DNA from: Suicoccus acidiformans
GTDB taxonomy: Bacteria > Bacillota > Bacilli > Lactobacillales > Aerococcaceae
Length of the DNA stretch: 64,000 nt
Assembly (NCBI RefSeq): GCF_003546865.1
Contig: NZ_CP023434.1
Location: 1,922,001-1,986,000, forward strand
Direction of reading: 5' to 3'
Shown: piece by piece, positions 38,917 through 48,072 of the stretch
Layout: each line of letters starts with the position of its first letter
Numbering within the stretch: the first letter of the stretch is position 1
Notes under the pieces: generated by a model
Database searches by the model: none
What the model was told of the DNA's origin: nothing
The model's input: the letters and a program-made list of their open reading frames with translations, nothing else
Position numbers and translations under genes: made by a program

Positions 38917-39075
38917 AGCTACCTCCTTGGTTGTATTTCTATCCTGAAACTACATAACGTTTAATCACTTTAATCCTAACACATCTTAGCAAAAACTGCT
39001 CGTTTTTTTTGTTTGTTGATCAATATATCCCGTGTTACAATGGGGACATCGTATGAAATGGAGTGTGGTGATTTA

Positions 39076-40236
39076 ATGGCAGCTTCAGAGCAAGAACCTA
39101 GCCGTTCTAAAATTGGTATACAAACAAGCGTTATTGGATTGGTCGTCAATTTAATGCTTGTAGGCATTAAATTATTTGCAGGCTATTTGGCCAACAGTGT
39201 GGCGATTATGGCCGATGCGATGAATAGTATAGGCGATAGTACTTCAGCGATTCTTGCTATGCTTGGTTTCTATTATGCTAGTAAGCCAGCTGATCGCAAT
39301 CATCCTTACGGACATCAACGGACTGAGTATATTAGCGGGCTTTTAACTGCGGTAATTATTCTCATTGTTGGCTTTGAATTTCTGATTACTTCTGTTGAGA
39401 AGATTCTTAACCCTACCGAAGTGGTCGCTTCAAAGCTCGTTATTGCCCTACTCTTCCTCTCGATGCTTATTAAAGGCGGCTTGGGGCTTTACTATACTTA
39501 TCGCAACCGTCAATTAGACACACCGTCCAAAGTATTTGACGCTTTAATTAAAGACAGTATCTCCGATTTACTAGCGAATTTAGTCATTATTGTGTCCTAT
39601 TTCGCTGAATTAGCCACGGGCTTGCATATTGATGGGTATATTGGTGCTATCGTCGCCTTGATTATTATTTATAATGGCTTCGGCTCTATTATCGCATCAG
39701 CGAATGATATTGTCGGAACTCGGCCTGACCCAGACTTAGTTTCCGACATTCAAGACGTCTTGGATACCTTCGATTCAATCATTGATTATCATGACTTGCA
39801 TTTGCATCAATACGGACCGCAGCAATTTTTCGCAACGGTGGATATTGAGATTGATTCGCGCAAATCCTTGTTAGATGCCCATCAAGTTATTGATGAGATT
39901 GAGGCCCGTATTGAAGAAGATTTCGACATTCAGCTGGTAGCTCATTTAGATCCGATTGTGATTAATGATGCAGAACAAAATCATATTTACAAATTGGTCA
40001 AAGATAGTTTGAAGCAACTTCGCTCGGACTTTCACTTTCATGATTTTCGCATTCAAGAGCAGGCCAATGACGTGAAAGCCATCCATTTCGATGTGGTGGT
40101 GCCTGATGATATTGCTTGGTCTGATGAGCAGTTACTTAACAAGCTTTACGAACAGCTCAACCAGCGCCTTGGCTTTCCTTATTCCTTACACATTACCTTC
40201 GACCGCAATTACGTCTTAAATCACACTGGTAAATAA
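39076..40236 (+). CDS. Cation diffusion facilitator family transporter
   Basis: 386 residues from ATG 39076, with six membrane segments. The metal-site motifs IMADAMNSIGDSTSA (DxxxD) in helix 2 and IKDSISDLLANL in helix 5 are those of CDF proteins, and NHPYGHQRTEY after helix 2 is a family landmark. The C-terminal cytoplasmic domain (about 210-386) includes the HDLHLHQYGPQ metal-sensing segment. The protein exports Zn, Mn, Fe or Co in exchange for protons; the metal cannot be assigned. GGAGTG 13 bases before 39076 supports this start over the longer one at 39013. Confidence 0.92.
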   Translation: MAASEQEPSRSKIGIQTSVIGLVVNLMLVGIKLFAGYLANSVAIMADAMNSIGDSTSAILAMLGFYYASKPADRNHPYGHQRTEYISGLLTAVIILIVGFEFLITSVEKILNPTEVVASKLVIALLFLSMLIKGGLGLYYTYRNRQLDTPSKVFDALIKDSISDLLANLVIIVSYFAELATGLHIDGYIGAIVALIIIYNGFGSIIASANDIVGTRPDPDLVSDIQDVLDTFDSIIDYHDLHLHQYGPQQFFATVDIEIDSRKSLLDAHQVIDEIEARIEEDFDIQLVAHLDPIVINDAEQNHIYKLVKDSLKQLRSDFHFHDFRIQEQANDVKAIHFDVVVPDDIAWSDEQLLNKLYEQLNQRLGFPYSLHITFDRNYVLNHTGK

Positions 40237-40260
40237 AGCTGGCAAAATGCCGGCTTTTTA
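40237..40260 (+). terminator. Terminator after the cation transporter gene
   Basis: AGCTGGCA pairs with TGCCGGCT (one G-T pair) around AAA, followed by TTTTTA. Confidence 0.85.
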
Positions 40261-40282
40261 TGAAATTTGACACTCATTAACC

Positions 40283-40311
40283 TTGACTATCTTTGACTAT
40301 TGGTGTATACT
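40283..40311 (+). promoter_or_regulatory. Promoter of the hypothetical gene at 40370
   Basis: TTGACT (40283-40288) and TATACT (40306-40311) are 17 bases apart, 58 bases before the start codon. Confidence 0.7.
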
Positions 40312-40369
40312 ATATATGTAAGTTAAAAGAGCTTACGTATTAATTAAATACAATAAGGAGCGGATATTT

Positions 40370-40870
40370 ATGAGAAAATATACAGTCACAGCTGATGTTA
40401 ATAGCGATAAATTTGGCCAAGGTCAACTCATTGCACATTTGAACGAAACTGAATTCATTGAATATGCGAACCTATCTGATCAAGATAAATTGTCTTACTT
40501 AAAGGATAAGGGCGCTGAATTTAGAGCCGATATTCAAGACTTAGGTCAAGATGATGTTACGAACTTCACCGTCCAAACAGCGTCAGGCCGTCCTGTAGCA
40601 GAGACTAGCACGGGCACACCCCAAATCACACGCAAAATGCGGATGAATATTAATGGCCAAGACACGGGCTGGGTGGATGTAAATGAAGAGAATGAAGCAG
40701 AGTACAACGCTTTAATGGAACAATTTAACACCATGCATCAACAATTCAATGAACGCTTTAGAACAATTTTCAGCCATGGTCCGGGCGCTTTCTTAGGCTT
40801 CAACGACCCAGCATCCTCTCGCTTATCTTTAAACGATAGGAATGCTAAAGACGACGAGACCGAGGCTTAA
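40370..40870 (+). CDS. Hypothetical cytoplasmic protein, 166 residues
   Basis: I do not recognise the family. The protein is acidic, has no signal or membrane segment, and is rich in Asn, Asp and Gln. Its N-terminus KYTVTADVNSDKFGQGQLIA looks like a beta-strand pair. The middle part has ITRKMRMNINGQDTGWVDVN, and from residue 120 a helical stretch (LMEQFNTMHQQFNERF) is followed by a disordered, charged tail. It has a strong promoter, a GGAG ribosome site and a strong terminator, so it is a real single-gene unit and probably well expressed. Confidence 0.75.
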   Translation: MRKYTVTADVNSDKFGQGQLIAHLNETEFIEYANLSDQDKLSYLKDKGAEFRADIQDLGQDDVTNFTVQTASGRPVAETSTGTPQITRKMRMNINGQDTGWVDVNEENEAEYNALMEQFNTMHQQFNERFRTIFSHGPGAFLGFNDPASSRLSLNDRNAKDDETEA

Positions 40871-40927
40871 TAACTCAATAACTTAAACAGACATCTGCGT
40901 AACTTTCATTTCACCTCATTTGACTTC

Positions 40928-40965
40928 ACTCGTATTTGAACGGTCGTTCAAGTACGAGTTTTTTT
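40928..40965 (+). terminator. Strong terminator after the 166-residue gene
   Basis: ACTCGTATTTGAAC pairs with GTTCAAGTACGAGT around GGTC, followed by seven T (one mismatch in the stem). Confidence 0.9.
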
Positions 40966-41122
40966 GGTTTTTGCAATAGACTTAAAAAAAAGCCTGTTAA
41001 ACAAGCCTTCCGAATACGTTATCCATCAAAGTTATTAATATAAGTCTAAAGTCTGATGTGTTTTACTCATATATCTATTAAAATGAATGCAGATAAAAAT
41101 ATGACATGAAGGAGGTTTTATC

Positions 41123-41857
41123 ATGAACCGGGTGGAACAATTAGGCTTTAGGGAGTCAATCGAACGCTTTCGGACGCACTACTCGAAATTTGATTGGTGG
41201 CTTGCTTTACTACCGCTTTTCTTCCTCAGCGGGGAATATCAAGTTGCCCTAAACGTAGCCGAGCAAGGAGATAAGCAAGGTCTTATCGTCTTTAGTACTA
41301 CAATTCTTGCCTTTCTTGTTTGGCTTGTGATGACCAGTTTGATTGGCTTTGCCAATCGTATTCCAATGAAATTGTATCGGGATGGACATCGTCCCAATTT
41401 AGGCGAAGAATTTCGACATACGCCTTTCCTAAGGGATTTCGGAGCTATTCTGTTGAATAACTTTGTAGAATTACTCATCATCATCTCGGTTGTCATACTC
41501 ATGCCAATGCTGATAGTGATATTTGGTCTGTTCGGCTTTTTTATCGCAATAATCTTGCCTTTCGTTGCCTTATATCTACTCTTGCCATTGAAATTGACTG
41601 AAGTCCTTGCGGCAATTGACCAAGATGAAACGATTCCAGCAGGTGACATCGTCCGTCTAGCCTGGTCCGTAGGAGGCCAGTATCGCATGAAACTATTAAC
41701 AACCGAACTCAAAATAACCCTCATCAATATCCTGAGTGCCCTTTGCTTCTTGGTACCACTGATTTGGACCATACCTTGGACTCACCACTACCGCTACCAA
41801 GTCCACTTAGCTATACTTGCAGAGAACAACCTAGATCGAGGTTACTATACGAATTAA
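41123..41857 (+). CDS. Multi-pass membrane protein, DUF975-like
   Basis: 244 residues with four to five hydrophobic segments (about residues 27-40, 56-75, 108-160, 205-225). A cytoplasmic loop between them has AWSVGGQYRMKLL, and the C-terminus reads IPWTHHYRYQVHLAILAEN. This loop and the WxIPYxx end recall DUF975 membrane proteins of Firmicutes, whose function is not known; the match is loose. A clean AAGGAGG ribosome site and a strong terminator make it a single-gene unit. A transport role is not supported by any motif. Confidence 0.7.
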   Translation: MNRVEQLGFRESIERFRTHYSKFDWWLALLPLFFLSGEYQVALNVAEQGDKQGLIVFSTTILAFLVWLVMTSLIGFANRIPMKLYRDGHRPNLGEEFRHTPFLRDFGAILLNNFVELLIIISVVILMPMLIVIFGLFGFFIAIILPFVALYLLLPLKLTEVLAAIDQDETIPAGDIVRLAWSVGGQYRMKLLTTELKITLINILSALCFLVPLIWTIPWTHHYRYQVHLAILAENNLDRGYYTN

Positions 41858-41862
41858 CCAGG

Positions 41863-41890
41863 AGCGCAGCTTGAAGGCTGCGCTTTTTTT
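41863..41890 (+). terminator. Terminator after the membrane protein gene
   Basis: AGCGCAGC pairs with GCTGCGCT around a short loop, followed by six to seven T. Confidence 0.9.
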
Positions 41891-41973
41891 GATGGGTTTT
41901 AAGCAGATTTATTGAAGGAAGATGGACTTGTGTTATGATTACCTAGAATTCGAAATAACTAGGAGGTCCTATC

Positions 41974-43059
41974 GTGTCACACGTTAATCCACATGTTCTG
42001 CCCCACTTTGATCCCAGCAAAGGCTTAGAAATCGGCATTTATTCTCTGGGCGAATGGCTCCCGAACCCGCACACGGGTAAGCGAATCCCTGCGAGTCAAC
42101 GGATCCAAGAAATTGTCGAAATGGCGGTTTATGCTGAAGAAGCTGGCTTAGACATCTTCCAACTAGGTGAATCACATCAGAAGCATTTCCTAGCTCAAGC
42201 CCATATGACCATTCTGGCGGCTATCGCACAGGCAACCCACCGTATTAAACTCAGCTCCGGAGCTACAATTATCTCAACTTCTGACCCGGTACGGGTCTTT
42301 GAAGATGCCGCAACCATTGATTTACTCTCAAAGGGACGGATGGAAATCGTGGCTGGTCGAGCTTCTCGCGTGGGGCTTTTCGAATTATTGGGCTATAACT
42401 TAGCTGATTACGAAGCGCTTTTCGAAGAGAAATTTGCTTTGCTTTTAGAAATCAATGAGAATGAACGCGTCACTTGGGAAGGCAAGTTTCGCGCGCCACT
42501 TCATAAGGCGGAAGTCCTGCCTCGTCCCGAAAACGATACCGGCGGCTTGCCCATTTGGCGTGCATTGGGCGGTTCGATGGAATCTGCTGCTAAGGCAGGC
42601 ACCATGGGCGTACCGATTTACCAAGCGCATCTGGGTGGAGCAGCGGAAGTCTACGGCCACCGCATTCAACTATTTCGTGACATGGCTGAAGCGAATGGCT
42701 ACGACAGTAAGCACATTCCCGTGTCTACTTCTGGTTTTCTTTACGCCCGGGAAGATACACTGGAGGCTTATCGGGCTTACTACCCACACATCAATGAAAG
42801 TATGAAGCTTACCAATGGCCAAGGTTTCAATAAACGAGCCTTTGCTCAAGGCCAAGATATGCGCAGCATCATTAATGTAGGTGATCCACAACTCATCATC
42901 GACAAAATACTCTACCAACACGAATTATACAATCATCAGCGTTATACAGCGCAAATTGATTTCGGCGGGGTACCTTTGGATGAGATTAAACGTACCATCG
43001 ATATCCTCGGAGAGCAGATTGTCCCCGAGGTTAAGAAATACACAGCAAGAAAGGATTAA
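41974..43059 (+). CDS. Luciferase-like flavin-dependent monooxygenase
   Basis: 361 residues, starting at GTG 41974 with AGGAGGT eight bases upstream. The bacterial luciferase-like barrel is recognised by EEAGLDIFQLGESHQKHFLA near residue 55, RIKLSSGATIISTSDPVRVF near 93 and GRMEIVAGRASR near 122. It would use reduced FMN from a separate reductase. The next gene, eight bases downstream, encodes just such an FMN reductase, so the two form a two-component monooxygenase. The substrate is unknown; alkanals, sulfonates and quinones are all handled by relatives. It is a different subgroup from the monooxygenase at 17 kb. Confidence 0.87.
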   Translation: MSHVNPHVLPHFDPSKGLEIGIYSLGEWLPNPHTGKRIPASQRIQEIVEMAVYAEEAGLDIFQLGESHQKHFLAQAHMTILAAIAQATHRIKLSSGATIISTSDPVRVFEDAATIDLLSKGRMEIVAGRASRVGLFELLGYNLADYEALFEEKFALLLEINENERVTWEGKFRAPLHKAEVLPRPENDTGGLPIWRALGGSMESAAKAGTMGVPIYQAHLGGAAEVYGHRIQLFRDMAEANGYDSKHIPVSTSGFLYAREDTLEAYRAYYPHINESMKLTNGQGFNKRAFAQGQDMRSIINVGDPQLIIDKILYQHELYNHQRYTAQIDFGGVPLDEIKRTIDILGEQIVPEVKKYTARKD

Positions 43060-43067
43060 CCTAACTT

Positions 43068-43637
43068 ATGAACTACTTAATACTATCCGGTTCAACGCAT
43101 GGTGAAAAGACGAGACAAGCCACAGAAGCTTTAAAAGCTCAATTGGAACTGCAACTTAATCCAGACGATGAACTCACTTATTTAAATTTGCAAGACTTGG
43201 ACATGGCTTTCAGTGACGGACGCCATCCAATGGACTGGCGTGACGATAACGCCAAAGTCATTGCAGCTATCTTAGCCAGTGAAATCATCTTCATCGGTAG
43301 CCCTATCTTTCAAGCTTCCATCCCAGGTAGCTTAAAGAATGTCTTTGACTTACTCCCCGAACATGCCCTAGAACGCAAGACCATCGGGCTTGTGATAACT
43401 GCAGGTTCACCGAGACATTACCTTGTAGCTGAACAACAACTCATACCCATTCTCAATTATTTAAAGGCAGTGGTGGTGCCTAAATACGTCTTCATTGAAG
43501 GTCGCGAATTTGCGGGCGATGGCCTAGCTAGCGATGACATCCAATTTCGCTTGCAGAATCTGATTCAAGATACTCAGCAACTAGCTCAAGCTTATCAAAC
43601 CGTATGGCAAGCCGAAGATGAGTCCTTTGGTTTCTAA
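43068..43637 (+). CDS. NADPH-dependent FMN reductase
   Basis: 189 residues with a flavodoxin-like fold. The FMN loop LSGSTHGEKTRQATEAL is at the N-terminus and the family motif FIGSPIFQASIPGSLKNVFDLLP is near residue 75. A third flavin contact, VITAGSPRHYL, is near residue 108. Such reductases (SsuE/MsuE type) supply FMNH2 to a partner monooxygenase. Its start is eight bases after the luciferase-like gene, which shows the two are made together. The length is normal for the family. Confidence 0.9.
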   Translation: MNYLILSGSTHGEKTRQATEALKAQLELQLNPDDELTYLNLQDLDMAFSDGRHPMDWRDDNAKVIAAILASEIIFIGSPIFQASIPGSLKNVFDLLPEHALERKTIGLVITAGSPRHYLVAEQQLIPILNYLKAVVVPKYVFIEGREFAGDGLASDDIQFRLQNLIQDTQQLAQAYQTVWQAEDESFGF

Positions 43638-43879
43638 TAGAAATAAGGGCACTGGCCATTCAATCGAAACTCCCCAAATTATGCGCCTCAATGAATATCA
43701 TGATGACTGAACGTTGATAGGACTGCATTTTAGGCGAGATTATTGTCAGTATAGTTTGTATAATGATATAAGGCAGGTCCGTGTTATACATGTTTTTACA
43801 CTTTGAGTATGCATCACCTAATTTAAAGACCCGGCACGATATCCGTATAGGATAAGGCACCGGATCTATTATCTTTAAT

Positions 43880-44515
43880 CTAAGCAGCTTTTGTAATTTT
43901 GACTTGATCGATTTGGCCCATTGGGGTTAGGGATATAATTGAGATATAATATTGCCCCGCTTGAAACTGAGCGCCAACTTTAATTTCACTGGCTGTATTA
44001 TCTGCGATGTCTTCAATTAACTCCGCCAAAGTCTCCCCTTGACTCGTTGGTAAGGCAATGCCCATTTCTGTCATCACATCACGAACATGATCGCCGCCTG
44101 CGAAATGATTCTCTTTACGCGCAACAAAGTCATTAACTCGCTCAGTGAGTAAATAACGCATAATAAAGAATACGATCGCCATCGCCAGAGTCCCTAATAC
44201 CAAGTCAGACATAGTCTCCGCGTAAATCAACATCTTCCGTGCAATAACAAAGAGCACCAACTCCAGTATAGCCGACGTCGAATGATATAGAATCATGAGA
44301 ATTAGCTCAATGCCGACAATCAATAGTAATGCGTAACCTAGAAATGCTTGGAACACGTCATAGGTTTGTCCCATATTTGATTGGAAAATTTCCACAAAGA
44401 AGAAGGCAAAGTCAATTAAGCCAATAATTACTCCAATCGCAATAATAATAGATATGATGATTTCTAACCAATCGGTTGCTTTCTTAATGGTATGCTTCAC
44501 TCTTCCAATACGCAC
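43880..44515 (-). CDS. Membrane protein of the PsiE-like family
   Basis: 211 residues. Four membrane helices fill residues 18-125, with the segment FQAFLGYALLLIVGIELILM followed by LYHSTSAILELVLFVIARKM, which recalls phosphate-starvation-inducible PsiE-like proteins. The C-terminal 80 residues form a soluble domain (LAELIEDIADNTASEIKVGA) that may be a ligand-binding module. The physiological role is unknown. It stands alone. The downstream 240 bases (43638-43879) hold only an imperfect hairpin near 43828-43867. Confidence 0.75.
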   Translation of the reverse strand: MRIGRVKHTIKKATDWLEIIISIIIAIGVIIGLIDFAFFFVEIFQSNMGQTYDVFQAFLGYALLLIVGIELILMILYHSTSAILELVLFVIARKMLIYAETMSDLVLGTLAMAIVFFIMRYLLTERVNDFVARKENHFAGGDHVRDVMTEMGIALPTSQGETLAELIEDIADNTASEIKVGAQFQAGQYYISIISLTPMGQIDQVKITKAA

Positions 44516-44780
44516 GTATATCGCCTCTTTTCTTTTCTCTCAGTATAGCATAATTAACCCTTTTACAGAATTTTATTTTCACTTAAATATCCTTAGCATA
44601 ATATTGCTGAGTGAATCCGCAATTTATTCTGGTCAATTTCCCCCGATTCTATAATACTGCCTTTTTTAAATATTTATCTTTCGAAATATTGATTATATTT
44701 TTCATGAGCATTCCCCTTAAAAATCCCTTTATTTTTAAATTTTTTGGTATATAATACAAGTAAGAAAGCGAGGGAATGCA

Positions 44781-45911
44781 ATGGCAAATAATAATGTTAT
44801 TTCTTTTGATGATTATCGAGACTCAAATCATGAGCCTAGATCACCAGAAAAATCTATCCAACTTATGCAACAGGCTATCCAAGAAGTAAACCACTTCGCA
44901 AGAATAAAACTCCTTCAAGAAGCTATCCAGTTGGATCCTTATAATTTCCAAGCTTATATTTATTTATATAACTCCCCTTTGGATTTATTAAATGGTCCAG
45001 CGATGGAAGTGTTCGTAAAGTCAAATCGTCGTTGGATCCGAAAGAACCGTCCAGGATGGGAGAATGAGTCCTCAAAGAATTTCTTGCGCTTCAAATTTAT
45101 CATGGCACAGGCACTGATGGACATAGGGAAACTGACTGAAGCTGAGATGCATTTTCGAGAATTATATGAAGCGGATGAGTCAGATGCCTTAGGTGCACGC
45201 TATAAGCTCGTTGCTATATATACACTGACCTACCAATGGGATAAGGCTTATGAATTAGCCGAGTTAGAAATGGAACACTCAGGTATTCCCTTCTCAGAAT
45301 TTATGCTCGTACCCCTCATGATTCTCGCTGTCCTAACTGGAAGAGAAGAGACGGCAGAACTGTATTTCAAAGACTTAATCCAACGCAATCCTTATCTGGA
45401 TGTCTTTATTAATAATGAAGATCCGCCTTTTAGTTTTATCCATTATTTATCTACCCCAGAAGTCTTAGAGCTCTGCTCCATTGAATCCTTAGCTTTGAGC
45501 TTTAGTGATATCGTCCCAGTACTTGTCACTGCGGCATATGCGAATGTTTGGCTGGATAAGATGTATAGCAAATACCAACATCTTGCCCCAGAAAGAACAC
45601 CCGAGCAAGAAGAGATCTACTTAGATTATGTCAAAGACTTTCTAATGGAAGACTTTGAGAGTATGATTGATGAGATGGACGATATGGAAGATATGGAAGA
45701 AGATGAGTTTCTAGTACCGTGGCCTGATGCCATGCCTTTCGAGCAATATTTGGAATTAGTGGTCCCTTGGCAAGGCCGCGAAGCACTCCAGGAAGCTGGT
45801 TTAACGACCGTCCACGCAATCGAACAAGCTGGCGCCAATAAACTACTGAAGTTAAAAGGTGTTGGGCCAGGAACAATCGAAAGCTTAAGAGACTACGGCA
45901 TTGAAATATAA
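44781..45911 (+). CDS. TPR-repeat protein with a C-terminal helix-hairpin-helix
   Basis: 376 residues. Residues 25-200 are helical TPR-like repeats (ARIKLLQEAIQLDPYNFQAY; FIMAQALMDIGKLTEAEMHF; YTLTYQWDKAYELAELEME). Residues 285-315 are very acidic (MIDEMDDMEDMEEDEF). The last 45 residues, with LTTVHAIEQAGANKLLKLKG followed by VGPGTIESLRDYGIEI, match the helix-hairpin-helix of RNA polymerase alpha C-terminal domains and similar nucleic-acid binders. This pairing suggests a scaffold that contacts DNA, RNA or polymerase, but no function is known to me. A TATAAT box lies at 44750-44755 and AAGCGAGGG precedes the start. Confidence 0.75.
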   Translation: MANNNVISFDDYRDSNHEPRSPEKSIQLMQQAIQEVNHFARIKLLQEAIQLDPYNFQAYIYLYNSPLDLLNGPAMEVFVKSNRRWIRKNRPGWENESSKNFLRFKFIMAQALMDIGKLTEAEMHFRELYEADESDALGARYKLVAIYTLTYQWDKAYELAELEMEHSGIPFSEFMLVPLMILAVLTGREETAELYFKDLIQRNPYLDVFINNEDPPFSFIHYLSTPEVLELCSIESLALSFSDIVPVLVTAAYANVWLDKMYSKYQHLAPERTPEQEEIYLDYVKDFLMEDFESMIDEMDDMEDMEEDEFLVPWPDAMPFEQYLELVVPWQGREALQEAGLTTVHAIEQAGANKLLKLKGVGPGTIESLRDYGIEI

Positions 45912-45914
45912 AAG

Positions 45915-45943
45915 AACCTCAGGCAAAGTGACTTGAGGTTTTT
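45915..45943 (+). terminator. Terminator after the TPR-HhH gene
   Basis: AACCTCA pairs with TTGAGGTT, followed by TTTTC. It lies between two converging genes. Confidence 0.7.
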
Positions 45944-45976
45944 CTCTCTTACGAATAGTTATCTGCCATAATAGCC

Positions 45977-46933
45977 TTATAGCCTCCTGGACTCTATAGC
46001 CTGTAGGAAGCTCTTTTCAAAAGTGGTGACATCTAGATTGACAGCAACTTGAACATGGGAAGCGAAATCGCTTAGCCTTTGCTTATCTCCAACCATCCGC
46101 CCACGTGCTACACCGGTTTGTTCAACTTTTACTGGTAGTTTAAGAAAGCTGAAATCTTCAGGTGCTAGGACTGCATGGAGTGCTAGGGCATCATGAATCG
46201 GACAACCTATCGTATGGGGTTGGACTGCTTGATAAGCTTCGATATAGTGACAGGCCATCTGCCCCAACTTCTGACGAACGGGGTCCGAAGAATTAAACCA
46301 TTGCCTAGCTTTGGATTCAGGCAACAAAGTTCGCAGCGTCACGTCTAAACCGACAATACTAATAGGGCCACCTTGACTGACCACTTGGTGACTCGCTTGG
46401 GGATCCTTACTGGTGTTAGTCTCAGCAAAAGACGTCACGCTTCCCTCAATCAAAAATGCACCCCCCATTACTACTAGATGGCCTATTCTACTAAGAAAAG
46501 CTGGATCGCGTTCCAGACAAGCAGCGATATTCGTTAAAGGTCCAGCTGCCAGAATGGCTAAAGACTTGCCATAAGTCCTAGCTGCCTCAAGAAGGAAATC
46601 GACCGCAGCTGTTTCTTCAATTTGCCGATCCGAGGTAGGTAGGTCAATATTACCAAGCCCGTTCGCCCCATGCTTACGCTTAGCATCGACACTAACTTCG
46701 TAATCTAATGCCTGCATCGGATTAGCTTCACCTAAATAAACTGGCACTTCTTCCCTATCTAAAAGTTTCAATAAAGCTAAGGCATTCTGTCCTGCTTGTT
46801 GCACAGGTACATTGCCATAGATGCACGTCACTGCGAGTAAATCAATTGTCGTAGTATGGCTGCAGGCATAGGCCAAGGCTAAGGCATCATCGATACCCGG
46901 ATCAATATCCATAATCAATTGAGTTTGCTGCAT
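45977..46933 (-). CDS. Inosine/uridine-preferring nucleoside hydrolase
   Basis: 318 residues. The calcium-binding motif MDIDPGIDDALALAYA opens the protein and VTCIYGNVPVQQAGQNALALL follows, both diagnostic for the family. The LAAGPLTNIAACLERDP block near residue 125 and the C-terminal HDALALHAVL aspartate, the fourth metal ligand, are also present. The enzyme splits ribonucleosides into base and ribose for salvage. It lies on its own, converging with the TPR gene. Substrate preference cannot be read from the sequence. Confidence 0.92.
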   Translation of the reverse strand: MQQTQLIMDIDPGIDDALALAYACSHTTTIDLLAVTCIYGNVPVQQAGQNALALLKLLDREEVPVYLGEANPMQALDYEVSVDAKRKHGANGLGNIDLPTSDRQIEETAAVDFLLEAARTYGKSLAILAAGPLTNIAACLERDPAFLSRIGHLVVMGGAFLIEGSVTSFAETNTSKDPQASHQVVSQGGPISIVGLDVTLRTLLPESKARQWFNSSDPVRQKLGQMACHYIEAYQAVQPHTIGCPIHDALALHAVLAPEDFSFLKLPVKVEQTGVARGRMVGDKQRLSDFASHVQVAVNLDVTTFEKSFLQAIESRRL

Positions 46934-47090
46934 GCTTATCCCCTTCTCTCTCGTTACATTTAATTAAGTAGCTTCTGCTTAGATTTATCCTAACTGCATT
47001 GCCATTTTATCACACTATTTTTTCTTTGGTGAGCACTTTACTGTATTTTTTGTAAGGGCTTGCTATAATTGCTTTAGGAGCGTGATAAAT

Positions 47091-47390
47091 ATGAAACAAG
47101 TAACCGTTGAAGAATTCCAGCAGCTCGTTGAAGGTGATCGTGACTTAAATATTCTCGATGTAAGGCCCAAAGATTTATATGATAAAGGCCATGTGCCAGG
47201 TGCCGTACATTTCCCATTGAATGACATTGAGGATAATCTAGACGAACTCGACAAGAATAAAAGCTACTATGCTATTTGCCACGATGGTAAAGGCTCAAAG
47301 AAAGCTACAGAAATTCTAACGAAGCATGGCTTTGATGTGACGAATGTGGAGAAAGGTGTTCCAGATTACAAGGGCGAGCTAGAGAAGTAA
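47091..47390 (+). CDS. Single-domain rhodanese-like protein
   Basis: 99 residues. The rhodanese landmarks LNILDVRPKDLYDKGHVPGA near residue 18 and the active loop YAICHDGKGSKKATEIL, with the nucleophile Cys near residue 65, are present. Such proteins carry sulfane sulfur. ATG 47091 is chosen over an in-frame GTG at 47082 because AGGAG (47076-47080) is properly spaced only from the ATG. An extended -10 element (TGCTATAAT) lies about 30 bases upstream. Confidence 0.9.
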   Translation: MKQVTVEEFQQLVEGDRDLNILDVRPKDLYDKGHVPGAVHFPLNDIEDNLDELDKNKSYYAICHDGKGSKKATEILTKHGFDVTNVEKGVPDYKGELEK

Positions 47391-47417
47391 TCGAGTAATA
47401 TAAACGATATTCTTAGA

Positions 47418-47443
47418 CGTTGGTAAGTTGGCGCTTACCAACG
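47418..47443 (+). terminator. Perfect hairpin after the rhodanese gene
   Basis: CGTTGGTAAG pairs perfectly with CTTACCAACG around six bases. Only a short T-run (TATTT) follows, so it may stabilise the mRNA end or act as a weak terminator. Confidence 0.6.
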
Positions 47444-47635
47444 CCTATTTGTGTAGCATGGGGAGGCTGTTAATGCAGTCACCTTGTCTTTGTAACCTAT
47501 AATTCTTATGTTTTTATAGTATATAATGTGATAATTATCTTGTCACCAAAGCCTTAAAGCCATTTTTATAAGCTTTAGGGCTTTATATTTGCATATATGT
47601 ATACTATAACAGAAAGTTTACAAGGGGGGGTTCTT

Positions 47636-48026
47636 TATGGCAAATAAATCCCTCGTTCCATTCCCAGAAAAGCTTCTCACTTATAAAAATTAGAAAAATA
47701 GAACTAAACATGTCTACTAAATGCTTCGTATCTATCGGAACAAAAAAGGAAGAGCAGCTTCTGATAAGAAAATTATTGGAAAGTTGGATTTAGCAACAGG
47801 GATGTTGATCCCAAATAAAAATTCTATGAACTCTTTCCAGAATATCAAGAAACAGCAGAGGACTATTCCAGATATACACTACAGAGTGGCTATCTCAAAA
47901 CTTTTTTCGAAGTGAGTCCATCAATTGGACTCCAACCCCTGCTTCAGGAAATCTTTGGGAAGAAAAACCAGACGATGCTTTCATTAGCTCCTTATATGAT
48001 GGCCGAAGAAAATGGAATATTGGGCA
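47636..48026 (+). pseudogene. N-terminal relic of an IS1634-like transposase
   Basis: ATG 47637, behind a G-rich site, opens MANKSLVPFPEKLLTYKN and stops at once. Other frames continue with LRIYRNKKGRAASDKKIIGK and LDLATGMLIPNKN, then YELFPEYQETAEDYSRYTL and FGKKNQTMLSLAPYMMAEEN. The GKLDxxTGxxxPN motif is usual near the N-terminus of IS1634-type transposases. Frameshifts and a sharp end before the catalytic domain show a dead fragment. The family name is from memory. Confidence 0.6.
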
Positions 48027-48031
48027 AAATA

Positions 48032-48066
48032 AAACTGCTACACCTTAAGGAATGTAGCGGTTTTTT
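48032..48066. terminator. Terminator between the IS relic and the MFS gene
   Basis: AACTGCTACA pairs with TGTAGCGGTT (one G-T pair), followed by TTTT. It ends seven bases before the MFS gene stop and could serve both strands. Confidence 0.7.
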
Positions 48067-48072
48067 GGCTTA

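Noticed and set aside
38917-39012. Guanine riboswitch before xpt
   Set aside because: The short leader lacks the aptamer core words and the paired loops; nothing beyond a ribosome site was seen.
43660-43860. Minus-strand 66-residue frame after the FMN reductase
   Set aside because: No ribosome site or motif, and it overlaps an imperfect terminator-like hairpin between converging genes.
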